NCBI GenBank assembly: GCA_001797815.1
Contig: MGQK01000101.1
Coordinates: forward strand, 1-8,604
Length of the DNA stretch: 8,604 nt
Direction: 5' to 3'
From: Deltaproteobacteria bacterium RBG_13_61_14
Lineage (GTDB): Bacteria; RBG-13-61-14
The notes beneath the pieces are model-generated. The model ran no database searches. It was not told the origin of the DNA and was given only the letters and a program-made list of their open reading frames with translations. Both the position numbers and the translations under genes were made by a program. Positions 1 through 6,551 of the stretch are shown piece after piece; within the stretch, counting starts at the first letter, position 1, and the number at the start of each line of letters is the position of its first letter.

Positions 1-861
1 CAGGCCCTCGCCCTCCGCGACCGGCCTGACTTTCCGGAGCGGAGGCAGGCGGTCACACTCCTGCCCACTATCCACTGGAAGACCGGGACCAGCTACGGCC
101 GCAAGGACGCCTGGGCTATTGGTTACGATTCCGAATACACGGTCGGGGTCTGGCTCGGCAACTTTGACGCCGCCCCCTCCGCCGCCCTCGTCGGCGGCGA
201 GCGCGCCGGACCGATCCTCTTTGATCTGCTGGAAGCGCTTGCCGGCCGCGGCCTGGCCGCGAAACTGCCCGAGCCGGCGCCGGCCGAGCTCATCGAAATC
301 GAGGTCTGCGCCTATTCCGGCCGGCTGCCCAACCCCTTCTGTCCCCGGCGGGTGCGGACGCTGGCGCCGAAGAAGAATCTGCCCACTGAGACCTGTCCTT
401 TTCACGCCGGCTTTCAAATTGACGACCTGACCGGCCATGCCCTTTGCCCCATGTGCCGGAGGGGAAGGGCCTATCACCAGGAGGTCTTCACCCTGCTCCC
501 GGCCACGGTGCGCCGCTGGATCTCCGACCAGCGCCTGATCGCGCCCCAGCCGGCCTCGCACCTGCCGAGCTGTCCCTACGTGACCGCCGGCGCTCCGCCC
601 CGGATCGTCTCGCCCCAGGCTGGCGCGATCTACTTCCTGGTCCCGGGCCTGGATCCCTCGCAGCAAGAGATCCCTTTGGAAGCGGAAGCCTCGAACCGGG
701 AGAGCGAGCTGGCGTGGTTCATTGACGGCCGCTTCTTCAAGACCACCGGCCCGGCCGAGCGGGTGTGGCTCCGGCCCGAGCCGGGCGAGCACGAGATCCG
801 GGTGGTGGACAGCGCCGGCCGGTTTGCCCGGGTCCGCATCCGGATTGTCAATGCCGGCTAA
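1..861 (+). CDS. pbpC: Penicillin-binding protein 1C, C-terminal part (5' end outside window)
   Basis: The reading frame is open from base 1 to the TAA at 859-861, giving 286 residues. It is the C-terminal end of a bifunctional class A PBP (peptidoglycan glycosyltransferase plus transpeptidase), a periplasmic enzyme anchored in the inner membrane. The visible part starts just before the transpeptidase KTGTS motif (residues 27-31), the third active-site box that follows the catalytic serine. The segment VGVWLGNFD (about 48-56) is typical of the end of this domain. A linker with six cysteines follows (103, 114, 132, 149, 152, 191), as seen in PBP1C proteins. From about residue 199 (PPRIVSP) to the end is a beta-rich domain of the PBP1C C-terminal type. 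The glycosyltransferase domain and the SxxK and SxN boxes must lie upstream of the window. The gene converges with the response regulator gene, and the stop codons are only 21 bases apart. Family assignment is firm; the PBP1C subclass rests on the C-terminal domain and cysteine linker. Confidence 0.9.
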   Translation, partial: QALALRDRPDFPERRQAVTLLPTIHWKTGTSYGRKDAWAIGYDSEYTVGVWLGNFDAAPSAALVGGERAGPILFDLLEALAGRGLAAKLPEPAPAELIEIEVCAYSGRLPNPFCPRRVRTLAPKKNLPTETCPFHAGFQIDDLTGHALCPMCRRGRAYHQEVFTLLPATVRRWISDQRLIAPQPASHLPSCPYVTAGAPPRIVSPQAGAIYFLVPGLDPSQQEIPLEAEASNRESELAWFIDGRFFKTTGPAERVWLRPEPGEHEIRVVDSAGRFARVRIRIVNAG

Positions 862-882
862 GTGCCGGCGGCCCTTCGGCTT

Positions 883-884
<2 letters not shown>
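853..884 (+). terminator. Possible weak terminator hairpins between convergent genes
   Basis: GCCGGC (853-858) and GCCGGC (864-869) can pair around the loop TAAGT, which contains the pbpC stop codon. An alternative hairpin pairs GCCGG (864-868) with TCGGC (876-880), including one G-U pair, and is followed directly by TTTT (881-884). The second form is the more terminator-like one for pbpC. The first could also form in the response-regulator transcript, downstream of its stop, but has no U-run on that strand. The stems are short, so this is a modest call. Confidence 0.35.
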
Positions 885-2253
<1,369 letters not shown>

Positions 2254-2276
2254 TTATCCTCCTCCTGGAAGAAAGA

Positions 2277-2314
2277 GTTTCACGCAAGGGCGTCTTGGCG
2301 ACTTGGCGTGAAAC
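2277..2314. repeat. Hairpin repeat between kinase and regulator genes
   Basis: GTTTCACGC (2277-2285) and GCGTGAAAC (2306-2314) form a perfect 9-bp inverted repeat with a 20-base loop. The loop contains GTCTTGGCG and CTTGGCG, related in style to the CTTGGTG/GTCTTTGTG repeats at 6440-6534 and 7964-8120. It is therefore probably a diverged member of the same dispersed family. It lies 12 bases after the kinase stop codon on the transcribed (minus) strand and ends about ten bases before the ribosome site of the response regulator. It could affect processing or relative expression of the two cistrons, though that is inference. It has no U-run and is not a convincing terminator. Confidence 0.6.
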
Positions 2315-2325
2315 CTCTTCATCTC

Positions 2326-3951
2326 TTATCCCATCGGCTCCGGCAAATAGATGCGGAAGCTCGCGCCCTGGCCGGGCTCGCTTTGCACCTCGATCGCGCC
2401 ATGATGTTCCTCCACCACCCGCTTGACTATGCACAGGCCCAGGCCCACGCCGCCCCGCTTCCGGGTGAAGAACGGCTCGAACAGCCGCGCCCGCACCCCC
2501 GGCTCAAGGCCCGGCCCGTCGTCCGCGACCTCCAGCAAGATCCGGCCGGCTCCCCTCGTCGGCTGGCGTTCGCTTTTCACCCGGACCGTGCCTTTACCCC
2601 CGCACGCCTGGGCCGCGTTCAACAAGAGGTTGTAAAGCGCGCTTTCGAGCATGGCCGGATCGCCCAAGACCGTCAGCCCCTCAGGCAGGGAGAGCTCGAT
2701 CTTGAGCTCCGGGGTAAAGGCCGGGTTGAAGCGGAAGAGCGCCGCGGTCTGCTCGACCAGCCGGCGCAGGTTGACTTCCTCCCGCAGCGGGGCCGCGGGC
2801 CGGCTGAACTCCAAGAGGCTCTCCACCCGCTCGTCAATCTTCTTCACTTCCTCGGCGATGATAGCCAGGCCCTTGCGCATCAGCTCCGGGTCCGGAGGGT
2901 TTTTCATATCGGCCGAGAGGAACATCTGGGCGTAGCCTTTGATCGGGCCGAGGGGGTTGCGGATCTCGTGCGCGACCGCGGCGGCCATCTCGCCGAGCAC
3001 GGCCAGGCGCTCGACCTGCTGGAGGCGGAGCTGCATCTGTTCGAGCTCCTGCTCGTAGCGCTCGATCCTGCGGCGGTATTCGTATTTTTCCGGGAAGAAG
3101 GCGCGCTCGATGAAAGAGCGGACCTGGTCGCGGGCCGCGGCGATAAGCAGGGTGGAGAGCGCGGTGAGGGAGAGCACGATCAGGAACTGGGCGGGGGAGA
3201 AGTCCAGGCCGGGGATGCGGTCGAGGAGGAAGAGGAGGAGGGCGACGATGCCGCTGACCAGGACCAGGTAAGCGAGGTAGGCCATGCCTTCGTGGAGGAG
3301 TTCATCGGCCTGGACCCGGCCGGAGCGGAGGAAGGAATAGACGACCAGCTCGGCGCCTAAAACGACGGCCAGGCTGAGGTTGGAAGCCGGGAATTGGGGA
3401 AAGACCGGGTTCAAGGCGGCCTGGAGCAAGAGAGCCAGAAAAGGAAGGGCGGTCACCCAGAACTCGAACCGGACCTGGCGGAGCGGTTCCGGGTGCTCCG
3501 TTTTCCTGAGCAGATGGCGAAGGCCGAGGAAAAACGCCAGGTAGAAAAAGGCCAGATAGAGACCGACAACCGCCAGACCGATGATGTAGGCCTGGGATTC
3601 GGAGAGGCCGAGATTCTTCCAGGGGAAAATCCAGGCGGCAAAAGTGAAAGCGACCAGCAAGACCAAGACCGGCAGACGGCGGAAGCCGCGGCGAAGTTGG
3701 TAGCCTTCGGCCAGGTAATACTGATAGATGGCGGGGATGAGCAGGACGCCGAGCAGGGCCGACTTCAGCCAGGGGTCTTTGTCCGCGGACAAGAAGTAGC
3801 CGATGCCTACCGCGCACCAGATGCTGACCGCGAAACAAAGGGCGGAGAAAACCCGGGCCGAGACCTCGTGCCGGCGCCTTACCAGGACAAAGATGCCCAG
3901 GAGGAGGTTGATCTCCAGGGTCACCAGCAGGGGTATGAAGCGGAATTCCAT
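2326..3951 (-). CDS. Membrane sensor histidine kinase with N-terminal multi-TM sensor
   Basis: A 541-residue kinase. Roughly the first 275 residues are hydrophobic, with about eight or nine membrane segments (near 5-25, 33-54, 62-81, 93-110, 120-144, 165-182, 190-207, 224-243, 252-272). This resembles the 7TM-type sensor regions of some histidine kinases and leaves little room for a periplasmic domain. A short coiled linker rich in Glu, Gln and Arg (about 290-318) leads to the HisKA domain. The H-box is AHEIRNPLG with phospho-acceptor H328. The ATPase domain has N-box NLLLNAAQ (N445), G1 DDGPG (477-481), F-box FEPFF (491-495) and G2 GGVGLGL (500-506). No PAS, GAF or HAMP domain is evident. 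A TTG at 3975 is in frame, but it is part of the -12 box of the predicted sigma-54 promoter, so the ATG at 3951, preceded by GGCAGG, is preferred. The kinase probably phosphorylates the downstream regulator. PrsK-like kinases are comparable but normally carry a GAF domain, and no exosortase genes are seen here. Confidence 0.92.
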   Translation of the reverse strand: MEFRFIPLLVTLEINLLLGIFVLVRRRHEVSARVFSALCFAVSIWCAVGIGYFLSADKDPWLKSALLGVLLIPAIYQYYLAEGYQLRRGFRRLPVLVLLVAFTFAAWIFPWKNLGLSESQAYIIGLAVVGLYLAFFYLAFFLGLRHLLRKTEHPEPLRQVRFEFWVTALPFLALLLQAALNPVFPQFPASNLSLAVVLGAELVVYSFLRSGRVQADELLHEGMAYLAYLVLVSGIVALLLFLLDRIPGLDFSPAQFLIVLSLTALSTLLIAAARDQVRSFIERAFFPEKYEYRRRIERYEQELEQMQLRLQQVERLAVLGEMAAAVAHEIRNPLGPIKGYAQMFLSADMKNPPDPELMRKGLAIIAEEVKKIDERVESLLEFSRPAAPLREEVNLRRLVEQTAALFRFNPAFTPELKIELSLPEGLTVLGDPAMLESALYNLLLNAAQACGGKGTVRVKSERQPTRGAGRILLEVADDGPGLEPGVRARLFEPFFTRKRGGVGLGLCIVKRVVEEHHGAIEVQSEPGQGASFRIYLPEPMG

Positions 3952-3970
3952 GAGCCTGCCAGAAAAGATG

Positions 3971-3986
3971 AGCAATTTCGATGCCC
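3971..3986 (-). promoter_or_regulatory. Predicted sigma-54 promoter of the kinase-regulator operon
   Basis: Read on the minus strand, GGGCAT (3986-3981), N5, TTGCT (3975-3971) matches the sigma-54 consensus TGGCAC-N5-TTGCW. The GG and GC are exactly 10 bases apart. The predicted start is near 3960, which leaves a very short leader beginning at the GGCAGG ribosome site before the ATG at 3951. The boxes are the same GGCAT and TTGCT found upstream of the neighbouring protease gene. The first base of the -24 box is G rather than T. Confidence 0.6.
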
Positions 3987-4011
3987 CATTTTGATTTTTC
4001 TGTTATTTTCA

Positions 4012-4024
4012 TAACTAGCTGATT
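4012..4024 (-). promoter_or_regulatory. Possible IHF-type bend site
   Basis: On the minus strand AATCAGCTAGTTA matches the IHF consensus WATCAR-N4-TTR. It lies between the sigma-54 element (3971-3986) and the upstream dyad (4110-4127), where a bending protein is commonly used at sigma-54 promoters. The motif is short and the region AT-rich, and IHF itself may be absent from this lineage, so confidence is low. Confidence 0.25.
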
Positions 4025-4070
4025 TTGAAATATATTTATTTTGCGAACAAGAAATGGGCTGCGACAGAGT

Positions 4071-4107
4071 ATGTAAATTTTTACATATAATGAGATATTT
4101 TTACATA
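4071..4107. repeat. AT-rich palindrome and 11-bp direct repeat in kinase promoter region
   Basis: ATGTAAATTTTTACAT (4071-4086) is a palindrome with 7-bp arms and a TT centre. Its right part, ATTTTTACATA (4077-4087), recurs exactly at 4097-4107, a period of 20 bases or about two helical turns. The block sits between the predicted regulator dyad and the sigma-54 promoter of the kinase gene, within an intergenic stretch much richer in A and T than the genes around it. It may be an operator for another regulator or an intrinsically bent segment. No binding protein can be named. Confidence 0.45.
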
Positions 4108-4109
4108 GC

Positions 4110-4127
4110 TGGGTAATTTCTTGCCTA
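4110..4127. promoter_or_regulatory. Putative activator-binding dyad upstream of kinase operon
   Basis: TGGGTAATTTCTTGCCTA contains the dyad GGNAA-N4-TTNCC flanked by T and A. It aligns with the dyad at 5139-5156 in 12 of 18 positions, including every base of the symmetric half-sites except one. It is centred about 158 bases upstream of the predicted transcription start, a usual distance for enhancer sites of NtrC-class activators. Assigning it to the adjacent response regulator is inference. Confidence 0.45.
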
Positions 4128-4156
4128 GTATTGAAATCAGAGATATTAAGAAGCCT

Positions 4157-4987
4157 TTAGCTGAATATGATGATGCCATAGAACAGGCCGATCAGGGCAT
4201 GCAGGATGGCCGGCGCGGCGATGCCCTCGGTATGATCTCGCACCCAGCCGAAGATCAATCCCTGCAGACCGGTGATCGCGGCCGCGTGCCCGGCGAAGGT
4301 GAAATGGGACCAGCCGTCTTTTTCGCCGAAGGGATTGAAAAAGCCGAGCCCGTGGCCGAAGCCGAAGAGCGCGGCGGAGAGGAAGAGTCCCCAGCCGATG
4401 CGGGTGCCGCGGATGGTCCAGGGCCGGCCGAAGGCGGCATTGAGCCGGCCCTGGATGTAGCCCCGGAACATGACCTCCTCGCCCAGCCCGCAGAACACTA
4501 CCTCGAAGACCAGGGTCAGCGCCACGCCGATCAGGGTGATCCAGGTTTCGTTGACCGGCCAGGTTTTCGCGAACCATGCATCCGGCAGGTTGAGGCTGAG
4601 CTGGTAGCCTCCTACCTGGAGCAGGGTCCCGGCCAGGACCAGCCAGACCGCGGCCAGGATGACCGAGGCCGCGATCGCGAGCTGGATCGCCTCCGGCTCC
4701 CGCAACTGGCGGAGGCTGATCCCGTAGTCGCGGAGCCGCTGCCGGCGGAGCTTGATTAAAGCGATGGGGACGACTGCCATCAGGGCATGGGCGAAGAAGT
4801 CCCAGCCCACCAGCCGAAACTGGATCAAGGGGATGGGAGTCAGCACCAGGGACTTGATCAGGAAATAGAAGGCGGGCACCAAGAGCGTGACTTCGGCCAC
4901 GGCCGTTAGTTGCCGCCAGGGGGATCCTCTGGTCCCTTTTGTTTCATTCGCCATTGCATCCGTAAGCTGAAGCAGAGCCTCTTTCAT
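4157..4987 (-). CDS. CPBP-family (CAAX-type) intramembrane metalloprotease
   Basis: A 276-residue multi-spanning membrane protein. It has the CPBP/Abi family signatures: EEVMFRG (E170, E171, R175; the EExxxR motif), FGFGH (F208, H212; the FxxxH motif) and a third motif HALIG (H263). Relatives are Rce1-type intramembrane glutamate/metal-dependent proteases acting within the cytoplasmic membrane. Bacterial members have varied and mostly unknown substrates, and some give immunity to peptide toxins. In the third motif the family usually has Asn four residues after His; here it is Gly267, so that motif is not fully canonical, though the two main catalytic motifs are intact. Hydrophobic stretches lie near 29-50, 62-80, 100-121, 148-166, 196-214, 233-248 and 257-275. 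The ATG is preceded by AAGGGG at good spacing; a second in-frame Met at residue 12 is less likely. A sigma-54 type promoter lies about 60 bases upstream, and the kinase operon follows 205 bases downstream on the same strand. Proteolytic activity is inferred from the motifs. Confidence 0.88.
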   Translation of the reverse strand: MKEALLQLTDAMANETKGTRGSPWRQLTAVAEVTLLVPAFYFLIKSLVLTPIPLIQFRLVGWDFFAHALMAVVPIALIKLRRQRLRDYGISLRQLREPEAIQLAIAASVILAAVWLVLAGTLLQVGGYQLSLNLPDAWFAKTWPVNETWITLIGVALTLVFEVVFCGLGEEVMFRGYIQGRLNAAFGRPWTIRGTRIGWGLFLSAALFGFGHGLGFFNPFGEKDGWSHFTFAGHAAAITGLQGLIFGWVRDHTEGIAAPAILHALIGLFYGIIIFS

Positions 4988-5046
4988 TTTCCACCCCTTC
5001 TTTAGATAGCGGGAAGTTTTCTCAAGTCCATTTGCCTCTTCAGTTT

Positions 5047-5062
5047 AGCAAGTGAGATGCCA
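5047..5062 (-). promoter_or_regulatory. Predicted sigma-54 promoter of the CPBP protease gene
   Basis: Read on the minus strand, TGGCAT (5062-5057), N5 (CTCAC), TTGCT (5051-5047) matches the sigma-54 consensus TGGCAC-N5-TTGCW at all but one position, with the invariant GG and GC 10 bases apart. The predicted start is near 5036, giving a leader of about 49 bases before the ATG at 4987. The element is intergenic and correctly oriented toward a gene beside a sigma-54 activator gene, which makes a chance match less likely. Confidence 0.7.
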
Positions 5063-5138
5063 AGCCAGTGAAATGACCTAATGCCCCGAGAATCCGGGCC
5101 TTTTTCCAGTCCGGGTGCCGCCGGCGCCTTCAAAGGAA

Positions 5139-5156
5139 TGGGAAAGCCCTTACCCA
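5139..5156. promoter_or_regulatory. Putative activator-binding dyad 1 upstream of protease gene
   Basis: TGGGAAAGCCCTTACCCA is an 18-bp dyad whose arms pair at all positions except the fifth on each side and the two central bases. It shares the TGGGNAA-N4-TTNCCYA pattern with 4110-4127 upstream of the kinase gene. Its centre is about 111 bases upstream of the predicted sigma-54 start, typical for an enhancer-binding protein. The adjacent NtrC-class regulator is the obvious candidate to bind it, by inference. Confidence 0.5.
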
Positions 5157-5200
5157 GGTAGGCACTGCCGGACATAACAAGCCCTCTCTAGCCGAGAACC

Positions 5201-5220
5201 CGGGAAAAGGGACTTGCCCG
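5201..5220. promoter_or_regulatory. Putative activator-binding dyad 2 upstream of protease gene
   Basis: The half-sites CGGGAAA (5201-5207) and CTTGCCCG (5213-5220) repeat the GGGNAA/TTNCCC pattern of the dyad at 5139-5156, but with a spacer two bases longer. The two centres are 63 bases apart, close to six helical turns, which would put them on the same face of the DNA. NtrC-class proteins often bind paired sites as oligomers. The longer spacer makes this copy weaker than the other two. Confidence 0.35.
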
Positions 5221-5252
5221 CTTGCTCCGGGCAGAGCCTTTTCTCAGAAATC

Positions 5253-5283
5253 TTGCCGCGGCCGGGGAAAATGATGTTAGAAT
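5253..5283 (+). promoter_or_regulatory. Possible sigma-70 type promoter of the acyltransferase gene
   Basis: TTGCCG (5253-5258) and TAGAAT (5278-5283) resemble -35 and -10 boxes with a 19-base spacer, slightly long. The predicted start falls near 5290, about 25 bases before the ATG at 5316. The -10 match is good and the -35 match partial. Confidence 0.35.
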
Positions 5284-5315
5284 AGCGTTTAGTCTTCCCA
5301 GGAAAGGAACAAGAC

Positions 5316-6437
5316 ATGATCATGACCGTGCGCCGCGTCGAGTCGGCCGGTGACCTCAAGACCTTCCTCCGCCTGCCCTGGAAGATTTACTCCAATGACC
5401 GGAACTGGGTGCCGCCCCTGCTCTGGGACTTCTCTCGCAAGCTCGATAAAAGCCATAACCCCTACTTCCAGCACGCGGAAGCCGAATATTTTCTGGCCTT
5501 TCGGGGCGACGAGGCGGTCGGCCGGATCACCGCCCAGAAGGACAAGAACTATGAGGCGCATTGGAAAGAAAAGGTCGGACACTTCGGGTTCTTCGAATGC
5601 GCGGACGACCCGGCCGCGGCCCAGGCCCTGTTGGAAGCCGGCTGCGCCTGGCTCAAGGGCAAAGGCTGCATCAAGGCCCAGGGGCCGTTCAACCCCAACG
5701 TCAACGACGAGTGCGGGCTGTTGATCGCCGGCTTTGACACCCCGCCCATGTTCCTGATGACCCACAACCCGCCTTATTATCAAAAGCTCCTTGAGGGCCA
5801 GGGCTTCGCCAAGGCCATGGACCTCCTGGCTTATCGGCTCGACGCCGTGGCCGAGGCGCCGCCCGACGTGGCTAAATACGCCGAGACGATCCGGCACAAG
5901 GAAGGCATCACCGTCCGCCAGTGGGACCTGGGCCGGTTCGAGCGGGAGATGGAACTGTTCCGCGAGGTTTACAACTCGGCCTGGGAGCGGAACTGGGGCA
6001 TGGTCAAGCTCACCGACGCCGAGCTCAAGGCCCACACCGTCGAGCTCCGGACCTTAGTCTGGCCCGAACTGGCTTTCTTTGCGGAGATCGAAGGCAAGGT
6101 CATGGGCGCTTCCCTCTCGCTCCCCAACTACAATGAGGTGATCATCAAGCTCAACGGCCGCATCTTCCCCTTGGGCGCGCTCCGCATCGGCCTGGCCCGC
6201 CTGCGCAAGAGCCTGAAGAGTTGCCGGGTCTTTGCCCTGGGCGTCAAGCAGGAATATCGCCGCTCCGGCGTGGGCGCGGTCTTTTACTACGACACCCTGA
6301 TGGCGGCCAAGCGCCTGGGCCTCCAGTGGGGCGAGATGAGCTGGATCCTGGAAAACAATGTGGCGATGAACAAGGCCATCCAGCACATGGGCGGCAGGGT
6401 TTACAAGACCTATCGCATTTTCGAGAAGGCTTTATGA
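5316..6437 (+). CDS. GNAT-fold N-acyltransferase, YghO-like group
   Basis: A 373-residue soluble-looking protein with two GNAT-like halves. The N-terminal part has the segment FLRLPWKIYSNDRNWVPPL (18-36), then FFQHAEAE-like PYFQHAEAEYFLAF (49-62), GHFGFFEC (88-95), GPFNPNVNDECGLL (123-136) and MTHNPPYY (148-155). I associate this pattern with the YghO-like family, often annotated simply as GNAT or hypothetical. The C-terminal half has a recognisable acyl-CoA site, VFALGVKQEYRRSGVG (305-320), with the RRxGxG loop, and a final motif ENNVAMNKAIQHMGGRVYK (346-364). From memory, bacterial ceramide synthases of the Caulobacter type belong to GNAT-like proteins of this general kind, so an N-acyltransferase acting on a lipid amine is possible but unproved. 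No serine palmitoyltransferase gene is in the window. An AGGAAAGGA ribosome site seven bases upstream supports the ATG at 5316 over the one at 5322. It is divergent from the protease gene and followed by a hairpin repeat. Confidence 0.8.
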   Translation: MIMTVRRVESAGDLKTFLRLPWKIYSNDRNWVPPLLWDFSRKLDKSHNPYFQHAEAEYFLAFRGDEAVGRITAQKDKNYEAHWKEKVGHFGFFECADDPAAAQALLEAGCAWLKGKGCIKAQGPFNPNVNDECGLLIAGFDTPPMFLMTHNPPYYQKLLEGQGFAKAMDLLAYRLDAVAEAPPDVAKYAETIRHKEGITVRQWDLGRFEREMELFREVYNSAWERNWGMVKLTDAELKAHTVELRTLVWPELAFFAEIEGKVMGASLSLPNYNEVIIKLNGRIFPLGALRIGLARLRKSLKSCRVFALGVKQEYRRSGVGAVFYYDTLMAAKRLGLQWGEMSWILENNVAMNKAIQHMGGRVYKTYRIFEKAL

Positions 6438-6439
6438 AG

Positions 6440-6534
6440 AAGATTTAAACACCAAGGCACAAAGACACGAATATAAATGATTTAAATTATGGTTTTTTAG
6501 CTTAGTGACTTTGTGTCTTGGTGGTAAAAATCTT
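6440..6534. repeat. Dispersed inverted repeat, copy 2
   Basis: CACCAAGGCACAAAGACAC (6450-6468) is complementary at 17 of 19 positions to GTGACTTTGTGTCTTGGTG (6505-6523). Pairing continues outward through AAGATTT (6440-6446) against AAATCTT (6528-6534). The 36-base AT-rich loop has no gene. The element fills almost the entire gap between the acyltransferase and glycosyltransferase genes. It shares GTGTCTTTGTGCCTT (in one arm) and the trailing TAAAAATCTT with the element at 7964-8120. It could act as a transcription barrier, though no function is shown. Confidence 0.8.
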
Positions 6535-6551
6535 GAAAAATCGGAAAGCAC

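Larger units (their letters stand above)
4988..5315. other. Divergent intergenic region, regulatory, no gene seen
   Basis: This gap separates the minus-strand protease gene from the plus-strand acyltransferase gene. No convincing coding frame was found in it. It holds the predicted sigma-54 promoter (5047-5062), two related dyads (5139-5156 and 5201-5220) and a possible sigma-70 type promoter for the plus-strand gene (5253-5283), each listed separately. A short stem GCCC/GGGC followed by a T-run near 5083-5105 has no upstream plus-strand gene to terminate. Confidence 0.6.

Noticed and set aside
2326-3951. PrsK-type kinase of an exosortase/PEP-CTERM system
   Set aside because: No GAF domain is seen in the kinase and no exosortase or PEP-CTERM gene is in the window.
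3973-3975. TTG as start of the histidine kinase
   Set aside because: It coincides with the -12 box of the predicted sigma-54 promoter, and the ATG at 3951 gives a normal N-terminal membrane segment.
4121-4759. Plus-strand open frame of 212 codons
   Set aside because: It is antisense to the CPBP protease; the translation is Glu/Ala/Gly-rich shadow sequence with no domain.
5083-5105. GCCC/GGGC stem followed by TTTTT as a terminator
   Set aside because: The stem is only four pairs and no plus-strand gene lies upstream to terminate.
5289-6035. Minus-strand open frame of 248 codons
   Set aside because: It is antisense to the acyltransferase gene, which has a ribosome site and family motifs.
6510-6545. 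Sigma-54 promoter before the glycosyltransferase (GGTAA-N5-TTGA)
   Set aside because: The invariant GC of the -12 box is replaced by GA, and the match lies in a repeat arm.
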